A stretch of 64,000 bases of DNA, taken from contig NZ_BMRM01000008.1 in NCBI RefSeq assembly GCF_014648635.1, forward strand, positions 1 through 64,000. The letters run 5' to 3'. The translations under genes and the position numbers were made by a program. The stretch is from Streptomyces cinerochromogenes (lineage in GTDB: Bacteria; Actinomycetota; Actinomycetes; Streptomycetales; Streptomycetaceae). Within the stretch, counting starts at the first letter, position 1. Each line of letters begins with the position of its first letter. The notes under the pieces were generated by a model. It saw nothing but the letters and a program-made list of their open reading frames with translations. It had not been told where the DNA came from and searched no databases. Positions 14,305 through 21,050 of the stretch are shown here, piece after piece.

Positions 14305-15414
14305 TCACTCCACCCGGTAGGGCGCGGCCCGCTCCTCGGCGAGGGCCAGGCCGAGGCCGGGTGCCCCGTCGGCGCCCGGGGTGATGCTGCCGCCGCCGGG
14401 GTCGAGGACGCCGTCGAACAGGAGCCGTTCGATGCGGACGTGGTCGTGGAACCACTCCAGGTGGCGCAGGTTGGGTACGGCGGCGGCCGCGTGGGCGTGG
14501 GCGTGGGGGGCGCAGTGCCCGGAGACGTCGATCCCGCGCGCGTGGGCGAGGGCGGCGGCGCGCAGCCAGACGGTGATGCCGCCGCACCGGGTGACGTCGG
14601 CCTGGAGGCAGTCGACGGCCCCGGCGGCCAGCATGTGCTCGAAGTACGGCAGGGCGTAGCCGTATTCGCCGGCGGTGACGTCGATCGGGGTGCGGCGGCG
14701 GATGTCGGCGAGGGTGGTGAGGTGGTCGGAGGAGACGGGTTCCTCGAACCAGGTGACGCCCTGGTCGGCGAGCGCGTCCGCGAGGCGCAGGGCCTGGCCG
14801 CCGGTGTAGCCGCCGTTGGCATCGACGTAGAGCTCGGCGGTGTCGCCGATGACGGCCCGCGCGCGGGCGACGCGTTCGAGGTCGCGGTCCTCCCGGGTGC
14901 CCCACGACTCCCCGATCTTGATCTTGACGCGGGGGATGCCCTGTTCCTCGGCCCAGCCGCGCAGCTGGCGCTCCTGCCGGGCGGTGTCGTAGGTGGTGAA
15001 GCCGCCGCTGCCGTAGACGGGGACGTCGTCGCGGGCGGCGCCCAGCAGGCGGACGAGGGGCAGGCCGAGCAGCCGCGCCTTGAGGTCCCACAGGGCGATG
15101 TCGACGGCGGCGATCGCCTGGGCCGCGACGCCGGGCAGCCCGGCGTTGCGCACGGCCCGGCACATCCGCTCGTTGGCGCGCGGCACGTCGTGGGCGGACA
15201 GGCCGGTGACGGTGCCGGCGAGGAGTTCGCGGACGAGGTGGGCGGTGGCGGCGGGCGCGTAGGTGTAGCCGAGCCCGGTGGTGGTGCCGGCGCGGGCGGT
15301 GACCAGGACGAGGGTGGTCCTGTCCCAGGCGAGGGTGCCGTCCGCCTCCGGGGTGTCGGTGGGCACGGTGTAGACGGCGGTGTCCACGGCCTCGACGGCC
15401 GGCTGGTCGCTCAT
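14305..15414 (-). CDS. Enolase-superfamily (mandelate racemase subgroup) sugar-acid dehydratase
   Basis: This 369-residue protein has an N-terminal capping domain and an enolase barrel. Catalytic residues of the mandelate racemase subgroup are in place: VKIKIG (K-x-K at ~164-166), metal ligands in YVDANGG (~199), WFEEPV (~225) and AGEYG (~250), and the Asp-His dyad in QADVTRCGG (~270) and GHCAPH (~300). Such enzymes usually dehydrate acid sugars; the substrate cannot be named. The ATG lies two bases after the stop of the upstream FAD/Fe-S gene, whose last codons form its GAGGAGG site, so the two are translationally coupled. Confidence 0.9.
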   Translation of the reverse strand: MSDQPAVEAVDTAVYTVPTDTPEADGTLAWDRTTLVLVTARAGTTTGLGYTYAPAATAHLVRELLAGTVTGLSAHDVPRANERMCRAVRNAGLPGVAAQAIAAVDIALWDLKARLLGLPLVRLLGAARDDVPVYGSGGFTTYDTARQERQLRGWAEEQGIPRVKIKIGESWGTREDRDLERVARARAVIGDTAELYVDANGGYTGGQALRLADALADQGVTWFEEPVSSDHLTTLADIRRRTPIDVTAGEYGYALPYFEHMLAAGAVDCLQADVTRCGGITVWLRAAALAHARGIDVSGHCAPHAHAHAAAAVPNLRHLEWFHDHVRIERLLFDGVLDPGGGSITPGADGAPGLGLALAEERAAPYRVE

Positions 15415-15416
15415 GG

Positions 15417-18400
15417 TCACCTCCTCGGCTGCCGCAGGGCGCTCACGGCTCCCACGGCGCCCAGGGCCAGGGCGGCCACGGAGGCGGTCGTCGCCCAGCG
15501 GGCCGTGCGGGACGGCTCGGCGGGGCGGTCGGCCAGCCGCTCGGGACGGTCGCTGGGCAGGGTGCCGTCGAGGGCGAGGGCGAGGACCTCGGCGAGGTGG
15601 AGGGCGCGGCGGCCGGTGCCGCCCTGTTCGATCTGGGTGCGGCAGCTGAAGCCGTCGGCGAGGACCACGCTGCCCGGGGCGGCCCCGCGCACGGCGGGCA
15701 GGACGCCCTGCTCGGCGACGGCCATGGACACCTCGTGGTGGCCGCGTTCGAAGCCGAAGTTGCCGGCCAGGCCGCAGCAGCCCTCGTCGAGCACCTCGGC
15801 GTCGAGGTGGGCGCGGCGCATGAGTTCGCGGTCGGCGTCGAACTTCATGACGGCGTGCTGGTGGCAGTGCGTCTGCACGGTCGCCTGCCGGGCCAGGTGT
15901 GGCGGCTCCCAGTCGTCGGGGGCGTGGTGGACGAGCTGTTCGGCGAAGGTGCGCGTCTGGGCGGCGAGCCGCTGCACGTCCTGGTCGCCGGGCAGCAGTT
16001 CGGGGGCGTCGGCGCGGAAGACGGCCGTGCAGGAGGGCTCCAGGCCGATGACCGGGGTGCCGGCCTCCAGGTAGGGGCGCAGCACGTCGAGGGTGTGCCG
16101 CAGCACCCTTTTGGCCGTGGCGAGTTGGCCGGTGGAGATCCAGGTCAGTCCGCAGCACACCGGCCGGGTGGGGACGGCGACGCGGAAGCCGGCGTCCTCC
16201 AGGACGCGGACGGCGGAGGTGGCGATCGAGGGGTGGAAGTAAGTGCTGAAGGTGTCGGGCCACAGCACGACGGTGCGCGGGTCGGCGGGGTCGGGCTCGT
16301 CCCGGTCGCGTGCCCGCCACCACTGGAGGAAGGACTCCTCGGCGAACACGGGTGCCGGGCGGGCCTCGTCGATCCCGGCCAGCCGCTTGCCCAGGCGCGC
16401 GAGGCCGGGCGCGTGGAGCGCCGAGTTGACCAGGGACGGAGCGGTGCGGGACAGGCGGGCCCAGAGGGGCAGCCAGCCCATGGAGTAGTGGGCCATGGGA
16501 CGCAGCCGTCCCTCGTAGTGGTGGGACATGAACTCGGCCTTCAGGGTGGCCATGTCGACGCCCGTCGGGCAGTCGGACTTGCAGCCCTTGCAGGCCAGGC
16601 AGAGGTCGAGGGCGTCGTGGACGGCGGTGGACCGCCAGCCGTCCCGGATCGCGGAGTCGGCATGTCCGTCGAGCATCTCGAACAGCAGCCGGGCCCGGCC
16701 GCGTGTGGAGTGCTCCTCCTCCATGGTGGCCCGGTAGGAGGGGCACATGACGCCGCCGGAGTGGCCGCGGCAGTTGCCGATGCCGACGCAGCGCATGACC
16801 GCGCGGTTGAAGGAGTGGTCGTCCTCGGGGAAGCCGAAGTGGGTCGTCGGGGTGGCGGGCCGCCAGGCCGGGCCGAGCCGCAGCTGTCCGTCGACCGGGT
16901 TGGGGTGGACGACCTTGCCGGGGTTCATCCGGTTGTCCGGGTCGAAGAGGGCTTTCAGCTCGCCGAACGCGGTGACGAGCCGTTCCCCGAACATCCGGGT
17001 GAGCAGCTCGCCCCGGGACTGGCCGTCCCCGTGCTCGCCGGAGAGCGAGCCGCCGTAGGAGGCGACGAGGTCGGCGGCGCGCTCCAGGAAGCGGCGGAAG
17101 CCGGCCACGCCCTCGGCGGTCGTCAGCCCGAAGGGGATGCGGGTGTGGACGCAGCCCTGCCCGAAGTGGCCGTACAGGGACGGGTGGCCGTAGTCGAACT
17201 CGGCGAACAGGTCCTTCAGGTCCCGCAGGTAGTCGCCGAGCCGTTCGGGCGGTACGGCGGAGTCCTCCCAGCCCTCCCAGGTCTCCCGGTCGTCCGGCGG
17301 GCGGGCGGTGACGCCGAGTCCGGCCTCGCGGGCCTTGAGCATCTTCTGTTCGCGTTCGGGGTCGTCGGAGAAGGCGACGTTCGCCTCCTTCTCCCCGCGG
17401 CCGATGGCCCGCAGCAGCGCGTGCGCCTGTTCGTCGACGTCCTCCTGGCTGTCGCCGCTGTACTGCACCATCAGCCAGCTGTCGCCCTCGGGGAGGTTGT
17501 CGAGGGATTCCAGGTAGGCGCCCTCCTCGCGCATCAGCTGGGCCATGCGGCCGTCCAGGGCCTCCAGTTGGGTGGGCGAGCAGTGCTCCAGGAGGCGGGG
17601 GACGTCGTCGGCGGCGGCGCAGATGTCGTCGTAGCCGAGGACGAGCAGGGACTGGTACGGCGGCACGGGGACGAGGTCGAGTTCGGCGCGCAGGACGGTC
17701 ACCAGGGTGCCCTCGCTGCCGACGAGGGCCTTGGCGACGTCGAATCCGTTCTCGGGCAGCAGGGAGTCCAGGTTGTAACCGGAGACCCGGCGGGGGATCT
17801 TGGGGTAGCCGCGGCGGATGTCGGCCAGGTACTCGGTGGCGATGCGGTCGAGGCCCGCGTAGATCTCGGCGAGCCGGCCGCCTCCGGCGACGATCCGGGC
17901 GCGTTCGTCGGGCGGGGTGGGGCCGACCCAGGCGCGCTGTCCGTCGTAGGTGAGGATCTCCAGGCGGCGGACGTTGTCGACGGTCTTGCCGTAGGCCTGG
18001 GCGGAGGCCCCGCAGGAGTTGTTGCCGATCATGCCGCCGAGCGCGCAGTGGGTGTGGGTGGACGGCTTCGGCCCGAACTGGAGCTTGTGGCGGGCGAGTC
18101 GCCGGTTGAGTTCGTCCAGGACGATGCCGGGCTCGACCACGCAGGTGCGCCGTTCGGGGTCGACGGAGAGCACCCCGGTGCAGTACTTGCTCCAGTCGAT
18201 CACGACGGCGGTGTTGGTGGACTGACCGGCGAGACTGGTGCCGCCGCCCCGGGAGAGGACGGGGGCGCCGAAGCGCGCGCACACCGACACCGCCCGGGCT
18301 CCCGCCTCGACGGTGCGGGGCACGACGACGCCCAGCGGGACCTGCCGGTAGTTCGAACCGTCCGTGGCGTAGGCGCCTCGGCTGCCCGCGTCGAAGCGGA

Positions 18401-18461
18401 CTTCGCCGTCCACCTCGGCGCTCAGGGCCGCCTCCAGGCCGGACCTGTCCGGAGGGGTCAT
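15417..18461 (-). CDS. FAD-linked oxidase fused to Fe-S/CCG domains (D-2-hydroxyacid dehydrogenase type)
   Basis: The protein has 1014 residues. Domain order is a PCMH-type FAD-binding domain (about 30-260, with SRGGGTSLAGQS), an FAD-linked oxidase C-terminal domain (about 290-540), a ferredoxin-like segment with CLACKGCKSDCP (~625), and two CCG domains with PVCCGLTW (~769) and EGCCGLAGN (~896). This layout oxidises D-lactate or other D-2-hydroxyacids and passes electrons to quinone. The last ~30 residues are a hydrophobic helix ending in Arg, a likely membrane anchor. The ATG has GAGGAG upstream. It heads a minus-strand operon with a sugar-acid dehydratase and an SDR, suggesting hydroxyacid or acid-sugar catabolism. 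Confidence 0.9.
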   Translation of the reverse strand: MTPPDRSGLEAALSAEVDGEVRFDAGSRGAYATDGSNYRQVPLGVVVPRTVEAGARAVSVCARFGAPVLSRGGGTSLAGQSTNTAVVIDWSKYCTGVLSVDPERRTCVVEPGIVLDELNRRLARHKLQFGPKPSTHTHCALGGMIGNNSCGASAQAYGKTVDNVRRLEILTYDGQRAWVGPTPPDERARIVAGGGRLAEIYAGLDRIATEYLADIRRGYPKIPRRVSGYNLDSLLPENGFDVAKALVGSEGTLVTVLRAELDLVPVPPYQSLLVLGYDDICAAADDVPRLLEHCSPTQLEALDGRMAQLMREEGAYLESLDNLPEGDSWLMVQYSGDSQEDVDEQAHALLRAIGRGEKEANVAFSDDPEREQKMLKAREAGLGVTARPPDDRETWEGWEDSAVPPERLGDYLRDLKDLFAEFDYGHPSLYGHFGQGCVHTRIPFGLTTAEGVAGFRRFLERAADLVASYGGSLSGEHGDGQSRGELLTRMFGERLVTAFGELKALFDPDNRMNPGKVVHPNPVDGQLRLGPAWRPATPTTHFGFPEDDHSFNRAVMRCVGIGNCRGHSGGVMCPSYRATMEEEHSTRGRARLLFEMLDGHADSAIRDGWRSTAVHDALDLCLACKGCKSDCPTGVDMATLKAEFMSHHYEGRLRPMAHYSMGWLPLWARLSRTAPSLVNSALHAPGLARLGKRLAGIDEARPAPVFAEESFLQWWRARDRDEPDPADPRTVVLWPDTFSTYFHPSIATSAVRVLEDAGFRVAVPTRPVCCGLTWISTGQLATAKRVLRHTLDVLRPYLEAGTPVIGLEPSCTAVFRADAPELLPGDQDVQRLAAQTRTFAEQLVHHAPDDWEPPHLARQATVQTHCHQHAVMKFDADRELMRRAHLDAEVLDEGCCGLAGNFGFERGHHEVSMAVAEQGVLPAVRGAAPGSVVLADGFSCRTQIEQGGTGRRALHLAEVLALALDGTLPSDRPERLADRPAEPSRTARWATTASVAALALGAVGAVSALRQPRR

Positions 18462-18556
18462 CTGCGCTCCTCTTCGCTCCATGGGGCACCGACGTGTCTG
18501 CACCTGCCGTGCCGGCGTACCGCGCCGTCCGCGGCACGGCGAGTACCCCGGCAAAT

Positions 18557-18598
18557 GGACAGTCAAAACTGAACAGTCTCAGCTGGACAGTTCCGGCT
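18557..18598. promoter_or_regulatory. Three tandem 14-bp repeats, candidate MarR operator
   Basis: GGACAGTCAAAACT, GAACAGTCTCAGCT and GGACAGTTCCGGCT stand head to tail at 18557, 18571 and 18585. Across each junction a partial palindrome CTGRACAG appears (e.g. ACTGAACAGT at 18568-18577). They lie between the divergent FAD/Fe-S gene (start 18461) and marR (start 18619), ideally placed to control both. Confidence 0.6.
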
Positions 18599-18618
18599 GC
18601 TGGTCCTAGCCTGGCGGC

Positions 18619-19056
18619 ATGGCCGACATCTCCGACTCCGCCGCCCGCGCCGCCCGCGATCTGCGCGTGGTGTTCAGCAGGCTGCGGCGCCGCATCCGGG
18701 AGGTGGCGCAGGACGCCGACCTCAGCCCCTCTCAGGAGTCGGCGCTCACCCTGGTCGGCAAGCACGGCGCGGCCACGGCCAGCGCGCTCGCCGCCGCCGA
18801 GGGGGTGCGTCCGCAGTCCATGGCCACCACGCTGGCCGCCCTGGAGCAGCACGGGCTGATCCGGCGCGCCCCCGACCCCGACGACGGCCGCCGCCAGCTG
18901 GTCACGCTGACCGACACCGGCCGGGCCCGCGTCGCGGGGAACCGGCAGGTCCGCGAGGAGTGGCTGGCCCGCGCCTTCCAGGACCGCTACACGGAGGAGG
19001 AGCGGCGGACCGTCCTCACGGCGCTGGAGCTGATGGACCGGCTGTCCCGACCGTGA
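18619..19056 (+). CDS. MarR family transcriptional regulator
   Basis: This 145-residue winged-helix protein has helices before a recognition region (SPSQESALTLVGKHG then SALAAAEGVRPQSMATTLAALEQHGLI, split here) and the wing signature DPDDGRRQLVTLTDTGR (~residues 87-103) typical of MarR proteins, which bind palindromes as dimers and release on binding small aromatics or oxidants. No clear Shine-Dalgarno precedes the ATG, so it may be leaderless. It is divergent from the FAD/Fe-S oxidoreductase operon and probably represses it through the repeats at 18557-18598. Confidence 0.9.
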   Translation: MADISDSAARAARDLRVVFSRLRRRIREVAQDADLSPSQESALTLVGKHGAATASALAAAEGVRPQSMATTLAALEQHGLIRRAPDPDDGRRQLVTLTDTGRARVAGNRQVREEWLARAFQDRYTEEERRTVLTALELMDRLSRP

Positions 19057-19199
19057 CACCCGGCCCCCGACCGCCCCGGCCTTGATACCGGCCCCGCCTC
19101 CGGCCCCCGGGCCGCCGGCTACGACGCCGCCGGCCACGACCCTGTCCGACCGGTCCGCCGGCCGGACCGCCCCGATCTCCCGAAAGGCCTGCCCGACCC

Positions 19200-19784
19200 A
19201 TGTCGCTCACCGCGCTCGACCCCCGCACCGCCCTCGTCGCGATCGACCTCCAGCACGGCATCGTGGCCATGCCCACCCAGCCGTACCCCGGACCGGACGT
19301 CGTCTCCCGTACGGCCGGGCTCGCCGAGGCCTTCCGCTCCCGCGGCCTGCCCGTGGTCCTGGTCCGGGTCTCCTTCGCGCCCGACGGCGCCGACGCCGTC
19401 CCCGGCCGCACCGAGCGCGGGCCGCGCGGGCTGGCCTTCCCCGAGGGCTGGGACACCGTCGTCGACGAACTGACCGGGAACCCCGGCGACATCCGGGTCA
19501 CCAAGCACAACTGGAGCGCCTTCCACGGCACCGACCTGGACGTCCAGCTGCGCCGCCGGGGCGTCACGCAGATCGTCCTGACCGGGATCGCCACCAGCAT
19601 CGGCGTCGAGTCCACCGCCCGGGACGCCTACGCGCACGGCTACCACGTCACCCTCGCCACCGACGCCATGGCCGACGCCGACGGCGAGGCGCACGCGAAC
19701 AGCGTCGAGCGGATCTTCCCGCGGCTCGGCGAGACCGGCACGACCGCCGAGATCCTGGAGCTGCTCGCCAAGACCCACCCCTGA
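19200..19784 (+). CDS. Isochorismatase-fold hydrolase lacking the catalytic cysteine
   Basis: The protein has 194 residues. The isochorismatase-like fold is clear: Asp in VAIDLQHG (~17), Lys in VTKHNWSAF (~102) and the cis-peptide/nucleophile loop TGIATSIGVESTARDA (~125-140). In cysteine hydrolases of this fold the residue before V-E-S-T is cysteine; here it is glycine. It may therefore be a PhzD-like enzyme that does not use a covalent intermediate, or a binding protein. The gene lies 143 bp downstream of marR on the same strand and could share its transcript. Confidence 0.85.
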   Translation: MSLTALDPRTALVAIDLQHGIVAMPTQPYPGPDVVSRTAGLAEAFRSRGLPVVLVRVSFAPDGADAVPGRTERGPRGLAFPEGWDTVVDELTGNPGDIRVTKHNWSAFHGTDLDVQLRRRGVTQIVLTGIATSIGVESTARDAYAHGYHVTLATDAMADADGEAHANSVERIFPRLGETGTTAEILELLAKTHP

Positions 19785-19818
19785 CCGCACTGCCCTGGCT
19801 ACGTCGCTCGGCCGCCGT

Positions 19819-20004
19819 TCAGTCCTCGCCGCGGACGATGTTGTCCTCCGGCTCCGGGCCCTCCCGGCGCGCCGAGGCACCGTCCAGGACGGCGGGCACG
19901 CAGGTGCGCACTCCCCGGTGCCGCAGGCGGTGGGCGGTGGCCCAGCCCGTCTCCGCGTCGGGTACGGCCGGTTTCTCGCTGGCATGCGCGGTCACGTCGT
20001 TCAT
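19819..20004 (-). CDS. Small hypothetical protein
   Basis: This 61-residue frame starts at an ATG with AAGGA close upstream. The sequence is polar with no membrane segment and ends PEPEDNIVRGED. It is convergent with the isochorismatase-fold gene. I do not recognise the family; similar short acidic-tailed proteins occur in Streptomyces. An upstream in-frame start would add about 40 Arg/Pro-rich residues that look like untranslated leader. Confidence 0.45.
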   Translation of the reverse strand: MNDVTAHASEKPAVPDAETGWATAHRLRHRGVRTCVPAVLDGASARREGPEPEDNIVRGED

Positions 20005-20144
20005 CTTCCTTCGGTGCACCGCCGCTGCGGGAGCGTGTCCCCACCGGCGGAGCCGTTCGCCGGGCCCGCCGGCCCGGGGCTGCGATCTGTGTCCGACCGG
20101 GTCCCCGGGCCGCGGGCCCCGCAAACGGGGGTGTGGGCGGCGGC

Positions 20145-20513
20145 TCAGGTCCGGCCGCCGCCTCCCCCGCCGAAGGAGCCGCTGGAACCGGGCGACCAGC
20201 GGGGGCGGCGCTGGTCGTCGGCGCGCTTGGAGCCGACGTTGCCGAGCTGGTGCGGGGTGAGGCGTTCGCTCTCGTCGGCGGCCCGGGGCACCTCGTCGGG
20301 TTCGCGGACCTCACGGGTCTCGCGAACCGGCCCGGACGGCGGCATCCTGGGCTGCTCGTCGGGCCGCGGCGGCGCCGGCTCCCGGTCCCGCACCTTGCTG
20401 CCCATCCGGAAGGCCCAGATCAGTCCTGCGACGCAGGCCACACCGGCGACCAGGATGAGGACGTACCCGAAGACCTGCGCGCCGGTGGCCGCTTCGTACA
20501 TGGCAGTGTTCAT
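20145..20513 (-). CDS. DUF6479 family membrane protein
   Basis: This 122-residue protein has one N-terminal membrane helix (VFGYVLILVAGVACVAGLIW, residues ~12-31) followed by a Pro/Arg/Glu-rich cytoplasmic tail. The conserved block LTPHQLGNVGSKRADDQ, then PRWSPGSSGSFGGGG at the C-terminus, is characteristic of DUF6479 proteins of Streptomyces. The function is unknown. The ATG at 20513 places the helix near the N-terminus, as usual for the family. Confidence 0.8.
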   Translation of the reverse strand: MNTAMYEAATGAQVFGYVLILVAGVACVAGLIWAFRMGSKVRDREPAPPRPDEQPRMPPSGPVRETREVREPDEVPRAADESERLTPHQLGNVGSKRADDQRRPRWSPGSSGSFGGGGGGRT

Positions 20514-20696
20514 GACCGCCGGGTACCCGGCGGGGCCCGGCGGATGCGCGGACGGGCACATGCCACGGCATGGCGGCGGGACGGCTGGGCGACGGCGGTC
20601 GCGGGGCCGGGGGCAGGTGGGACGGCGCGGTGGTGGGCCCGTCGGCCGGCACCGCGCGTCGGCGGTCCGGCCCGGGCGGGCTGGGGCGGGGGTGGG

Positions 20697-20969
20697 TCAG
20701 TCCGGGGGCTGGGCCGCCTCGCGTTCCACCTCCGCCTCGATCTCGGCCCGCGGGCGTCCCGTATCCCTGGCGTACTCGCTCACCGCCGTCTGCACATCGC
20801 GGGCCAGGTCGCGCCAGGCGCGCAGCGCGGTCTCGTAGGTGCCCGACTGGGCTCCGGTCATCCGCCGCTCGGCCGGCGGGCCGTAGGTGGTGCGGAGGTC
20901 CTCGACCGTGGTGCGGGCCGCTTCGGCCGCGCGCTGCTTCTGCACCAGTTCTTCGAAGGTGTGTGCCAC
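20697..20969 (-). CDS. Small helical hypothetical protein
   Basis: This 90-residue protein has a GTG start preceded by AGGG. It is almost wholly alpha-helical and charged (AHTFEELVQKQRAAEAARTT, then ALRAWRDLARDVQTAVSEYA). It has no signal peptide, membrane segment or recognised catalytic motif. Proteins of this type are common in Streptomyces but have no assigned role. It lies upstream of the DUF6479 gene on the same strand with a gap of about 180 bp. Confidence 0.65.
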   Translation of the reverse strand: MAHTFEELVQKQRAAEAARTTVEDLRTTYGPPAERRMTGAQSGTYETALRAWRDLARDVQTAVSEYARDTGRPRAEIEAEVEREAAQPPD

Positions 20970-21028
20970 ATCAACCGACCCTAGGCACCGCGGCCGGAGC
21001 CCGCCCGTCCAACCGGCCTGAACGGCTC

Positions 21029-21046
21029 CCACCCGTACCCGGGTGG
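21029..21046 (-). terminator. Hairpin after the SpoIIE-type phosphatase gene
   Basis: CCACCCG and CGGGTGG form a perfect 7-bp stem with a 4-base loop (TACC), five bases beyond the stop at 21051. It has no T tract. Confidence 0.5.
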
Positions 21047-21050
21047 CGGG

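Noticed and set aside
12421..16074. Plus-strand 1217-residue frame
   Set aside because: It is low-complexity and antisense to five well-supported genes with catalytic motifs.
14305..19137. Single minus-strand frame of about 1610 residues covering dehydratase, FAD/Fe-S gene and marR
   Set aside because: Only the part from 15414 down makes sense (the dehydratase). The rest is the wrong frame through the FAD/Fe-S gene, and runs antisense to marR.
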